Part shown: piece after piece, positions 1-10,494 of the stretch
How positions within the stretch are numbered: position 1 is the stretch's first letter
Layout: each line of letters begins with the position of its first letter
Assembly: GCF_963675165.1 (NCBI RefSeq)
Contig: NC_087378.1
Coordinates: forward strand, 705,001 to 769,000
DNA from: Halichondria panicea
Lineage: Eukaryota > Porifera > Demospongiae > Suberitida > Halichondriidae
Reading direction: 5' to 3'
DNA length: 64,000 bases
Program-made: the position numbers and the translations under genes
The notes under the pieces: model-generated
What the model was told of the DNA's origin: nothing
What the model saw: only the letters and a program-made list of their open reading frames with translations
The model's database searches: none

Positions 1-227
1 TGTTTCATCTCTTGAATGTGGAATTTTAGAACCTCTGATTTGTCCTTTGAGTCAGAGTAGTCTAATGGTCTTCTCTCATGATTACGTGTTGTTAGAGAAC
101 TGATACCTTCCACAGGCTCAGATTCATTAGTGTTTGTAAAGCAGAGTAGAATAATAGGAACTGCTACACCACAGAGGAATAGGAGACCAGCTAGAGGCCC
201 GCGTAGAGTCTTCCACACAGCCACCAT
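1..227 (-). CDS. N-terminus of a type II (signal-anchor) membrane protein, partial
   Basis: The reading frame starts at an ATG on the minus strand (225-227) and runs off the left edge of the window. The 75 visible residues begin MVAVWKTLRGPLAG and hold one hydrophobic stretch (about residues 10-29, LAGLLFLCGVAVPIILLCF) preceded by basic residues. A polar, acidic and basic segment follows. This is the layout of a type II Golgi or plasma-membrane protein with an uncleaved signal anchor. I do not recognise the family, because the catalytic or ectodomain part lies outside the window. It is transcribed in the same direction as the ADRM1 gene next to it, whose stop codon is about 290 bases away. 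Confidence 0.55.
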   Translation of the reverse strand, partial: MVAVWKTLRGPLAGLLFLCGVAVPIILLCFTNTNESEPVEGISSLTTRNHERRPLDYSDSKDKSEVLKFHIQEMK

Positions 228-514
228 AGCTCTTCAGTGATGAGACCTAGTATACACAAACATCTAGCTCTGAACATACATACGTACATATCAGACTAGC
301 TAGCTACACACTTAATACTGGTATTTTACAATGTCGATCCTTTTCCATTTGTCTCTAGTTGACTCATTTTCAATTGTTTATTTGATGACCATTATTTTAC
401 CAGGATCATCAAACCAAAATGATAGCATTTCAATTTGTTATAATAGGTTGATTAGAGTAGCATACAGTATACCAGCAACTCAATACAGAGCTCAGTCAGA
501 TAAGACAAATTATT
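228..514. other. Short intergenic stretch between two minus-strand genes
   Basis: This interval should hold the 3' end of ADRM1 and the promoter of the partial membrane-protein gene. It is AT-rich. A 63-codon plus-strand reading frame in it has no family features and looks random. I see no clear TATA box or other motif. Confidence 0.3.
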
Positions 515-2853
515 CTATTTAGTTTCGTTGTCTTTATTGTCTTTGTCTTTGCTGCTTGCCTCCTTGTCTTCTTTATCTTTGGAGTCCTCTGCATCACTCA
601 GCTCAGTCTGCAGTGCCGCAGCAAATCGTTGAACACCTGAAAGTGCAAAACACAGATAACAAACATCCAAGAAAATTGGTGTTTTTCAATGCCTTTTTAT
701 AAGCGGTTACCACAAAACGCTCCTCAAACATCCAATCTCAATTCACACACTGAATTCAGATGATACACTCCCGTATTACTAGAATATTTTACTGGTGAAA
801 AACCTTTGCGAATGAACCAAATCAGAAGAAAATTTGATCCTTTGCGATCTAACCCTGGCAAGGATTGTGTGTTTAAATGCCAGTACTAATTTAGGTTTTG
901 CGATTTTATTGTTGCGAATTGATCAACCCTCGCAAAGTTTGTATATTTGATGCTCGCAAAACATTCAAGTACTAGTGCAACTCACTTCCAGTATTAGCAG
1001 CCTCTGCTACTCCAGGCCCCAGTCCAAACTGTCCCATGAGGGGGCCAAGCTGTCCTGATTGGAGAGCAGAGCTAAAGAGCCCCATGGCTTGATGGAATTG
1101 GGGAGAGTTGAGAATGGTGGGGACACCCTCAGATGTTGGGGGGAGGTGGTCTGACACCTGCTCCTGGACTGCAGAGTTGTTGGAGAGGGGACGAAGGACA
1201 TCTGGAGTGATAGCTTCGTTCAGACTCACATGATCCTCGGGAGCTGTGTGGGGAGCTGTGATAGTGTGTGTGAGGGGACACAATAATAATGCTTACTCAG
1301 CAACTTGCGTGTGTAATAACACTCCATCAAACAATGGGTGTTAGGATTAGCACACATTACATGCACGTCTTCTCACCTCCCTGCCCTCCTTCAGGAATAG
1401 TTATAGACGACAGAATACTCTGGAGGTCACTCAACTGAATCTGACTCCTACAAGAGACAAAAATATTGAATGGAGATGCATATACGTACCAACTAAGACT
1501 TTAGCTACTAATTAAAAGAGCACTAGACCACTAAGGCTTGTACTACTTACAGGAGACTGTACTCCAATAGGACGGGGCTAGTCGTCTGTTGGTATCAAAT
1601 GCACTCACTGTGTGGTAGGGGGTGGTCTGGTCTCTTGCTGCTGAACTGGCTGTTGTCTCCTTGAGGAGGAGGACTGCTGTCGAGCAGAGGAGCTGCTGGG
1701 TGGACCATCAGTAGCGGCTGCAGTGGTGGAGCGAGGGCTGCTAGAGGACGAGGCACCACGACTGTGTGTGTGTGTGCATGTGAATAAGTCATTAGATATT
1801 CAATAGTTCTATAGGTGAGTATTATAGCTCACCCTCCTAGTGCATCCAGTCTGAGCAGGTCTGGAGGAATGGCCCCTGAGCTGATGAGCTGCTCTATCAG
1901 CTGGGGATTGTCTGCACATAAACAGAGTGTACAATAATTACTGCACCAAAATGTTCAAACTTGGACAGAAATCTAATTTAGGGACAATACTGCGTGATCA
2001 AATCAGTGGCACTACTGGGACAATGTCATAATAAGGTATCACCATAGTCAACATACTCATGAGCCCAGGTGGTAGGCCGGAGAGTCCAGAGAGTCCTGCC
2101 AGACCTTCTGCAGCCACAGAGGAGGGGTCAGGTGGGTGCTCAATGATGTCATTCACCTGCAGTTATAGCTAATAATACCACAACACGTGCAGTCTACTAT
2201 ACATCTTGTATCCAATATTAAGTTACACACAGTACATATCACAATCTCCAGCTCTCACATACAGCCAGGAGCACATGAGGAGATACAGCTTAGTAAGTAA
2301 GCTCGACCAATACATGCATTTAGGACACAATTAAAGCATTGACTAAGTACCTTCTTGATGAGGTCTTCGTCCTTGTCCTCACTGGGCTCTTGCATCCAGT
2401 AGAAGTACTTGCGGGCAGAGTCCTTGAACTTGAGTATGAACACACGCCCAGTCGTACACTGAGACACACGCTTGAACTCAGCATCACCAGGGAAGATGAT
2501 CAAATCCTGCAACACACACACGCAATCAAAAATGTGCATGAATACAGAGAAGATAGTGGTGGTGTGATTTTATGAACATTGTGTAGATCAGGTTTACTTC
2601 ATATCTAATATGTACCTGCACATTAACGGACATATCAATTTAGGAGGACACTCACATCTCCAACACTGCCAGTTTTCCTATCTTTCCAGTAGAAGTGAAC
2701 CAATCCATCGTCTAGCTTCATATAGACGAGCCCTTTCCTTGGGTCTGCAGTGACCGTAGTGCCAGATAGGGTCATCTTGCCTGCCCTAAACTCTACCAAA
2801 CTGCGAGGCTCCCTTCGTCCATCACTAGCAGAGCTTCCGAACAAAGCAGCCAT
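515..2853 (-). CDS. ADRM1: Proteasomal ubiquitin receptor ADRM1/Rpn13
   Basis: ADRM1 (Rpn13) sits on the 19S proteasome cap, binds ubiquitin chains through its N-terminal Pru domain and recruits and activates the deubiquitinase UCH37 through its C-terminal DEUBAD domain. Eight exons fit by phase: 2656-2853, 2351-2506, 2057-2156, 1833-1911, 1609-1761, 1377-1447, 986-1255 and 515-636. They give 382 residues, close to the usual ~400. The Pru domain (about residues 15-125) shows [28 protein letters not shown] and [18 protein letters not shown] Gly/Ser/Pro-rich linker follows. The DEUBAD region begins at [13 protein letters not shown] and continues through [20 protein letters not shown]. The acidic and Lys-rich C-terminus is typical. 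The start ATG is the one that begins the conserved MAALFG leader. One intron holds a TACCGTA inverted-repeat element, and exon 1761 is preceded by a CA repeat. Confidence 0.93.
771..975 (+). mobile_element. MITE of the TACCGTATTACTAGAA family, copy 1
   Basis: This ~205-bp element starts with CCGTATTACTAGAATATTTT and ends near TTCAAGTACTAG, a decayed inverted copy of the start. Its interior (GCGAATGAACCAAATCAG ... TTGCGAATTGATCAACC) matches the elements at 4922-5131 and, inverted, 11469-11676. It has no coding capacity. It lies in the last ADRM1 intron and its right end nearly touches the 5' splice site at 980-985. It is the most diverged of the three copies at its right end. Confidence 0.7.
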
Positions 2854-3287
2854 TATTCAACACCTGAAACAGGTGTAGTGGTGTGCATTATTTTTAATAT
2901 ACTGGACATGCTTGGTACAGTTAAATTCTTCTACTCAGACTACTGGCCGGGCTACCAATGCAATATACAAGCTGGCTATACATTCACTAGCCTATAAATA
3001 CTATAGTATGCATATATACTTACACAGGGAACACTTGTGGACAATAACAATTTCAAGGTCCACACAAGCGTAACTTCCCTTCTTTACAGAGACAATAATT
3101 ATTAGTTCACGATCTTTCCCCTTTTCAATAGCAAAACACAAAAACAGTTTATTCTAACGACGATCTTTCCCCTTATTTCAATACCAAAATGCATAATTGT
3201 GTATTTGCAATGGGTGACATGCATATAACATACACAGACATGATTATAATATAATTATGTACGCATGCGCTTAACGCTGTACATTTA
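2854..3287. other. Intergenic stretch between ADRM1 and the ITIH-C gene
   Basis: About 430 bases of AT-rich DNA lie between the ADRM1 start codon and the stop codon of the gene upstream of it on the same strand. It must contain the ADRM1 promoter and 5' UTR. An imperfect direct repeat around the phrase ACGATCTTTCCCCTT occurs twice (near 3108 and 3160). I see no gene. Confidence 0.35.
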
Positions 3288-4439
3288 TTAATGCTGTTTG
3301 TACATTGTTCGTTTGAAAGATGTGGCCAGTAAATGTTCCACAACGTACTCCCATGGTTCCCCCTCTATAGCACTGTGCCCCTCCTCCGGGTACCAGCACT
3401 GACGTCCGGCAAACATGTCATCCTCAACGGTGTCCCAGAGTGGCCCCTCTATTAGTGGGATTCTCTTTCCATCTGCTCGAGTTAGCTCCTTCTTAGCAGT
3501 GTTGAGGCGCACACTGGGAGAGTAGAACTGACCTGGAAGACAGGGAAACACAGGATGAAATAAATAAACTTACATATGTGATACTACCAAGGGCGTATAC
3601 AGAGAATACTCGCGTTAAAAAAAAAAAGTTGTCTGTATACATGTATGCACTCTTGATACTACTATTAACTGGAGTAAAATACTACACATGAGGCATTATA
3701 ATTATGCAGTGCGGGAATTATAACTGTGTACATGCATAATTATGCATTTTTATCTAGGGACAAATGAGCTTATTACAATCTCTTAACACAACACTGACTC
3801 ACCAATTAGCCCGTGTATGCCAATAGAGCGTAGGCCACTGGACTTCTCCACGTACACATTGAAAGTGTGCTCATTCCCTGACACAGCAGTGAGCTCCAAC
3901 GTCGGCCTGTCCATTACAACCTTGAACGTCTCATGTTTCGCAGCTTCACTCTCAATATTCGAGTGACCCTTATCAATACCGAAAAGAAGGGACCCTTTCC
4001 GAATATCCATCTCTCCGAAACCGTCTAGTGTGGCTTTCATCTTGCCTCCATTTACGCTATGCTTAAATACTCTCTTCCCGCCTTTCCATCTCGTATCGAC
4101 TGCCTTTACGAGCACTCCTAAATCAGTAAAGCCGCGAAAATATACTGGGGTAGTTTCCGTTGAGTTGGTATAGAGGCTGGGATCGATTTGGTGGCTTGTT
4201 TTTGTCAAGTTGAGGAACCCGTTCACGACAATATAGCTGGAGGTGATGAGATTGAAGGTGAACAGCTCAAAGCCATCAATGGCCACACAGAGAAGGTTGT
4301 CATCAGATAGCTTGATGATGAATCTAGGAGAGCTTGAGATGACAGTACGAGATACTGGTTTCTCAACATCACTGACAATAGTCTTTGTCAGAGTGGCCAG
4401 AAGAAGTAGAGCAAAAGCTAGATTACTTAAATACCTCAT
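3288..4439 (-). CDS. Secreted protein made of an inter-alpha-trypsin inhibitor heavy chain C-terminal domain
   Basis: Two exons (3803-4439 and 3288-3532) give 293 residues. The N-terminus MRYLSNLAFALLLLATL is a signal peptide. The rest resembles only the C-terminal (ITI_HC_C, vWD-like) domain of inter-alpha-trypsin inhibitor heavy chains. An early SPRFIIKLSDDNLLCVAIDG block matches the GDPHFII..LCF start of that domain. A late HGLIGQF block and a final CWYPEEGHSAIEGEPWEYVV block match the HGLLGQF and CWFVHNSGKGFIDG..DYFV blocks. The VIT and von Willebrand A domains that precede it in full ITIH proteins are absent, and the signal peptide shows this is a stand-alone protein rather than a missed exon. 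Two or more NxT/S sites suggest glycosylation. A role in binding extracellular matrix is inference from the family. Confidence 0.75.
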
Positions 4440-4718
4440 TATACTCGGTCATCCAGGCCTTGCCAATAAGATAGTCTTGTTAGATTCTTCTTTCCCAGCC
4501 CTTCTTGTCTGCTAAACAACAGAATTCTCACCTTGGAATCCATTGCATTCTTTTTAGTGCACATTTTATCATTCAATTTTTCATTCAACCAGATAATTAG
4601 ATAGACTAACAAAATTAATAACAAACAAAATAAATCATAAATGAGGAATAATACACAATTATTGTATCATACAGCATGCATAATTATAGACTCTATAGCT
4701 GGTACGGTATAGTTCACT

Positions 4719-7700
4719 TCACAGAAGCGGTTGATGCACCATACGAGTTTGCTGCTGTTGAGGGTAAAAACTACTCTGCTGCTGGTAGGCCGTTTGAGGG
4801 TTGGGAGAGAAGCTAGTGGATGGGGACACTCCAGACCTCATCTGACTCGGAACTGAGTCCAATGGCTGAGCATAGTAGCTGTAAGAAAGAAGGAGGGGAT
4901 TTAAGCACAATAATTATGATATACCGTATTACTAGAATATTTTGCGGATAAAAAACCTTGCAAATGAGCCAAATCAGCAGAAAAATTGATCCTTTTGCGA
5001 TCTAACTATTGCATTCTGGCAAGGATCGTGTGTATTTACTAATACTTATTATAACGATTTTATTGTTGCGAATTGATCAACCATCACAAAGTTTGCATAT
5101 GTTTGATGCTCACCTAACATTCTAGTAATACTTAGATTACAATAAAAAAACATTATGACTATTATTCTACAAGTATGGATGCTCTAATACTAAGTGCTAA
5201 TACATGTAACTGTGCTAAACTAGACGATAAATAGAAAAATAACCTACCTCTGTGAGTTGGTAGCAGGTGGTGGTTGTGCTCCTCCCATTGTCATCCCTCC
5301 ATATGGCAGATCTCGAGTATAGCCACCTTGATGTTGAGAATACACTGCCCCGCCACTCAGAGCCCCACTGTTTGTGGTGTAGGGAGGTGGAGGCTGGACA
5401 GCGTAGGACTGTGTGTGGTGTGTGGTGTGAGGCTGTGGGGGGTGTGTGTTGTGAGGCTGTGGGGGGAGTGTGGCCTGTGGAGGGTGTGTGTTGTACGGCC
5501 GTGTGGGGTGTGTGTTGTGAGGCTGCTGGGTGTAGGAGGCGTTAGTCTCTGGGAGGCCTGGTTGAGACTGGGGAACTGGTTGCTTCTGAGGTACAGTAGA
5601 CGACAGCTTGGGACCTTCAGAAAGTAATCTGCACAAAATGAAAAACATACCATGATAAAATGTGAACTTTGTGGAATGTATGCATACACTGTAGTACATG
5701 GAGTGGATTAGTGGACTTACTTTCGATACAGCACGAGAGCTTCCTCAAAATTCTTGTTGATTTCCTGCATCTCGTCTTCTTGGCTGAACACAAAATTAAT
5801 GGAGTGCATCCATGATATCAATACTGACATGATAGCTTACATTTGCAAGGCTGCAATTTTCTCATCGACAAGAGGCTTCATTTTCTTGCACTCTCCTGCA
5901 TTAAAGAAATAGTTACGACTAGTATACATGTAACAGTGGCCGGGATGATTACTAACTACATAATTATGACAATGTACAAATTTGGGTTATGCATTTATGG
6001 TACAGCACGTGTACACACTGTATGACATTGGTACTCCACCTTCTAACTCTAGGAGCGTCTCGTTCTCAGCCCTGTTCTCTTCACTGGTAACATCCGCTCC
6101 TTTTATCATGTCCAGGAATAGGTCAATCTTCTGCTCATTTACCACCGCCACTTTGTCAGCTTTCTTGCTCTTCTTCTTCTGCCCACCCGATGACTGGTTC
6201 TCTTTCCTATTCTCCACAATATTAGCTGCGGGGAAATTGCTATAAATATACTATTCTAGGTATACTAAGACACTGAATGTGGAAACTATGGTTAGATAAA
6301 AGGATTTGGCAAAATACACACATAGGCTTTTGATACAACATTGAAGGTAAACAATCCCTACAGAACATACAGAACCCAGTCAACACAGTCATGTGCCCAT
6401 CACATGTCTATCAGCTTATAAAGTATAGGTATACTTACATGGCTGTAGCTCCACACTAAGATTAGCAGACACAAAAGAAGCCGGGAAGAGTCCCTTCCCA
6501 AGTTGAGTCTCACCCTTCCACCAGTTCTCGTCACTCTCGTCAATAATGGTGATGACCTCACCGGCACGAAATGACAACTCATTGTCCTCAGCTGCCACAA
6601 AGTCATACACTGCTCGCACCTTCCTAGCAGCCTGACAGTAGTGGGGAAGCAAGGTAGCGGGTGAAGGAGGGCAAAGATGTCAAAAATTGTGAGACCTTAA
6701 ATATGGTATTGCATGTGAAGAATGTTATATACCAGTGCTTTCCATTGCTTTCTTTGTAGGTACGTGCACATACACTGTACCTTAAAAATACAATTGTCAA
6801 TGGTGACTAACCTTCTTCTTCAGGATAGGGACAGGAGTGGAACCAACTGAAGGATACAAAGAGAGATTAGATGTAGGAGGTGTGGCCTTTGTCTCGAGGA
6901 GAGAGAGCTGGATAGCTTTCTTCAAGTCAGCATCTTCTCGAATGGCAGCAGGTGGGGTTTGCTGCAGGGAGGGACAAGTGAAACTAAACTGCCAAACTCA
7001 TCATTGCCCTACCTAGAAAGACATGTAGTAACCTCAATGGTTAATGCCCTGTGGCATATCAAAGGCCCATAAAAAGCTAGGTACAAGCATATACAGTGTG
7101 GGCGAGGGGTTTAGACTACAAGACTACAAGCTAGACTATACACACACACTAGAATATGCACAGAACACAATCGTGCAATAAGAGTGAGTGAACTGGCTTT
7201 AAAAGTGTGTATCCCGCACCTGTGGGGGAGGCTGCTGTCTGTTAGCACCGGGGGAGGGTTGAGGGGGAACTCCCTCACGACCAAGCTGCTCCACAAACTT
7301 GATGAGAGGTGACATCCGGGAGTTACTCTTAAACTCTGTGGCCCAACTTCCGAGCAACTCTTTCACTCGTTGCTTCACTCTCTGATCAGTATAGGGCTGC
7401 AGGGGAAGTACATGTGCATACTTCAAAGAATGTGTATAGCTATATACCATGATTTGATTATCATAATTATCTCAGTAGTATTAGTGAATGAATGCATACA
7501 AGGATAAGATAAAGACGCTAAATAAACTCACTCCTGTTAGGATGGACTTGACATCTGAGTGAAACGTCGACTTTGTGAGCTCCAGCTGAAAGTCTGGTCC
7601 ACAGTTGCTAACACAAGACTCGAGCAGCTGCACGAAACACAACTCCCATTAAATACACCCTTAGGCTAATTTCATTACTGTACAAGTATCAACTTGTGTC

Positions 7701-8479
7701 AATTGCTGCAAATTATAAAGCCAGGCTCTGTGAATACTGATTCAGAGAATGTGACAACAGAACTATTACATTAAAGGAAGTTCTGTCACATGCTGGTTAG
7801 CAAGTTCCAAAAGGCAATGACACACACTGACTGACACTGCAAACTCCAAATAGCACTATCATGATACACTTGGCACTCACTGTTAGAGCATGTAGCTGTA
7901 TATTGGAGTCTGAATGTTTGACCCTCCTCATGACAGAGCCCATAGCCTGGGCCATTCTGAAACAGAAGACCACAAAACATATAATGGTACTTCACCTGAA
8001 AAATGTTTCTAGCTATCATAATACCAGGAGGTTGTTCGGATACAGGGAATGAACATGACATATGGAGGTGGTGATGCTTTGTTTAGTTCCATGGTGTGGT
8101 ACAGTACTGGCTTCAAACCAATGTTGGCCACGTACTTATAAGGTAACGGGGAATATAAACAAATACACCCTACGAATAGTCCCATACACACTGATAGAAC
8201 TTACGACAATGTTCCAATAGAGTCTCTTATTCTGTTACAGAGCTTGATGATCTTATCCCAGTCAGGCTCACCTCTACCACTGGTGGCAGACACTACAGAG
8301 GGGAGGGTTAATAGCATCTGACACACACACACACACACAACAAAAGGCATAATTATGTATAATATGAAGAATGTATAAAAGTACCCACAAGCCAGCTCTA
8401 ATATATAGCTTGATGTGTAGCTTGGCTTTATATTAGTCCTTACTATAACTGACTCACCAACATCTGAATCGTAGCTCAT
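4719..8479 (-). CDS. STAM: Signal transducing adapter molecule (ESCRT-0 subunit STAM)
   Basis: STAM pairs with HGS/HRS in ESCRT-0, which captures ubiquitinated cargo on endosomes. Twelve exons fit: 8458-8479, 8205-8292, 7881-7956, 7532-7627, 7220-7396, 6812-6961, 6439-6631, 6040-6225, 5841-5895, 5721-5783, 5248-5628 and 4719-4878, giving 548 residues (human STAM is ~540). The domain order is diagnostic. A VHS domain (about 10-140) shows WDKIIKLCNRI, DSNIQLHALTL.ESCVSNCG and VKQRVKELLGSW. A UIM follows with DADLKKAIQLSLLE. Next comes an SH3 domain (about 206-262) with VRAVYDFVAAEDNELSF and DENWWKG. Then come the GAT/coiled-coil region and a Pro/Gln/His-rich tail. The acceptor of exon 2 was set by phase; a nearer ATG after a GT-rich tract would give the wrong frame. 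It is head to head with a BTB gene. Confidence 0.93.
4922..5131 (+). mobile_element. MITE of the TACCGTATTACTAGAA family, copy 2
   Basis: A ~210-bp non-coding element lies in the last STAM intron. It begins TACCGTATTACTAGAATATT and ends ATTCTAGTAATA, the inverted form. It has the same orientation and interior as copy 1 at 771-975. The outermost bases of the right terminus are decayed. A TA target duplication, as in Tc1/mariner-type elements, is likely from copy 3. Confidence 0.75.
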
Positions 8480-8712
8480 CTTTTTTCTTTATACCACTAG
8501 CTAGCTGTAGCTGTATATATCTGTACTGTGTATCAATTCTTCTCCTTGCCGTGGTTGCTGTAGCTGTATTAACACAGGAAGGGAAACAGGAAGTCGGTAA
8601 TGAGGTCAATGCTGTCTCAGCAGCTATTTCACATGATGTTCAACACAACAAGTCACTAAACAAGTACACACCTTCAGAGCCTCACATCAGTGCAGTGAAG
8701 ACAAGAAGAGGT
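8480..8712. promoter_or_regulatory. Probable divergent promoter, STAM / BTB gene
   Basis: Only 233 bases separate the STAM start codon (minus) from the first ATG of the BTB gene (plus). Both 5' UTRs and promoters must lie here, or an untranslated exon of the BTB gene extends into it. The BTB frame is open upstream to 8551 without an ATG. An ACACAG at 8570-8575 could be an acceptor for a further upstream exon. Confidence 0.4.
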
Positions 8713-10163
8713 ATGACTACCACCAGTGGGTATGTCCGTCTCAATATTGGAGGGGTAAGTGCTTCACTGAATTATAGCTATATAAAAGAAAGTTCTGAAA
8801 CCTAGCATGCAATGTACTAATGTAGCTAGGCAGCCACTCCCACTTTTCTTTACAAGCTCATGTCAGCAATGAGAATTGGGTTCTATTTTGACAGGAGATA
8901 TTTGCCACGTCCAAGACGACCCTCCTCTCAGCTGGAGAGAGCTTCTTCAGCAGTCTATTGTCTGAGCGACATGAGAGTGCCAGGGATGACACTGGAGCAT
9001 ATTTCATTGACAGTACGTACGCACTCACATAATTATTATTTATTGATTTTGCAACAGTTTATCTGAAACTGGTGGTAAAATGTACTATAAATGTATAAGG
9101 AGTGCATCAATAGAGTAAGACATGTATTGTGTATTAATACATCGTGAATATCGTCTCCAGGATCACCAAAGTATTTTGGATCTATTCTTCATTATCTACG
9201 CACTAACAACCTTGAACTTCCAAGTGCACTCAACAGACAGTCTCTGCAACTTGAAGCAGAGTTCTATGGCATCCAAAAGATTGTGGACCATTTGAAGCAC
9301 CTAGAATCAGATAAACAGAATGCTGAATCAATTAAAAAGAGTGAGTAGGGCAGGGCCCGTAAACACATAGTTTGTGATGTGTATGTCCAATATGCAGATG
9401 CGGCAGTAGTCCCATTTTCCAAAATTTCCGGCTGTTACATTGACAGTGAGGATCGAACTGCCTTCCTGTTTGGAGTGGATGGAAAACTAACCTATGTCAC
9501 TGGAACACAAGCCTTCACACAAGCTATGGTAATGCTACTCTCACGTATACTAAACCTTGTGTACGTACTATCACACACAATGTAGGTGATCCGGAACCAT
9601 CCTACTGTTCCTAACGAATGGAAAGTTGACCCAATTCACTCTCACAGCTTCGCTATATTCTACCAGCAGCACGTCAGCAGAGGGACCTACAAAATGAATA
9701 CTGAAGGGAATGTAAGTACATGTACAGGTATATTATTTCGAGGGTATAAACTTTCGCAGAATGACCTTTAGAAAAGTTTTCTTTGCGGATTTAATTTTCG
9801 TGAAATAGCAGCCTTTCTGCAGTATGCATGTGATATTAAATTCGTGGGTATAAATGTTCGCGGTACATGCTTGATCAGCGAAAACCGTGAACATGTATAC
9901 CCTCGAAATATACACGCTATACAGTGTAACTTCCGTATCATTTCACATCAATCTCTATGATCTATGTGCAGGGAATGGTTATTACTCTGCCCACTGGAGG
10001 ATCATCTTCCCAGGAACTCAGAAAAAGTTTGGCTACCCTCTCTGATGACTCTGGGACACTTTGTGTTACTAGCTTTAGCTCAGCTGGCGGTGGAAAATGT
10101 GTATTTCAGTGTGATCATAGTAACCCCCATCATTTCCATGTGTACAATTTCAAGAATTTTTAG
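8713..10163 (+). CDS. BTB/POZ (KCTD T1-type) domain protein
   Basis: Six exons fit by phase: 8713-8754, 8895-9012, 9161-9340, 9398-9528, 9586-9711 and 9972-10163, giving 262 residues. The N-terminal ~100 residues are a KCTD-type BTB/T1 domain. It shows VRLNIGGEIFATSKTTLLS, SFFSSLLSERH, DDTGAYFIDRSPKYFGSIL and a closing LEAEFYGIQKIV helix, closest in feel to KCTD3/SHKBP1-type domains. Such domains oligomerise and often act as Cullin-3 adaptors. The C-terminal ~150 residues (SEDRTAFLFGVDGKLTYV, HSFAIFYQQHVSRGTY, ending HVYNFKNF) do not match a family I know. The start is the first ATG in frame; the frame is open upstream, so a longer N-terminus is possible. The last intron contains a 177-bp inverted-repeat element. 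Confidence 0.82.
9734..9910 (+). mobile_element. Short inverted-repeat element (MITE), TATTTCGAGGGTATA termini
   Basis: This 177-bp non-coding element begins TATTTCGAGGGTATA and ends with the exact inverse TATACCCTCGAAATA. Inside, a second degenerate pair (GGGTATAAATGTTCGCGG) suggests a multi-hairpin structure. It sits in the last intron of the BTB gene. A clear target duplication beyond TA cannot be called. Confidence 0.65.
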
Positions 10164-10494
10164 TTATACATTTTGGTTTTGTTTCGCATAAAAATTTTCA
10201 TAAAAATCAAAGGGCTATAACCGAATAGTTTACTCTAAAGTCTAGTGATGCGTACCCTATAGCTGAATATAGATGCAGTATATAATGTATGCCCATACTG
10301 AATTTCATTACAACTGTAGATAATGGCCATGCACATGCAACCCATAAGAAGTTTGTGCATGCAGGCGCTTGAGAAGAATTATCATGCAAATGAGCGCAGT
10401 ATTCAAAGAGCACTGTATTAGAACATTTTGGATATAAAACTCAGTACTAACTAATTCAGTATCAGGTTCAACTATACTCTCGTCTAGAAAGTGT
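10164..10494. other. Convergent intergenic stretch, BTB gene / BIM1-like gene
   Basis: About 330 AT-rich bases lie between two converging stop codons. They must hold both 3' UTRs. I see no further gene or repeat. Confidence 0.35.

Noticed and set aside
5267-5627. Plus-strand Cys/Val-rich frames opposite STAM
   Set aside because: They are the antisense of the Pro/His/Thr-rich STAM tail.
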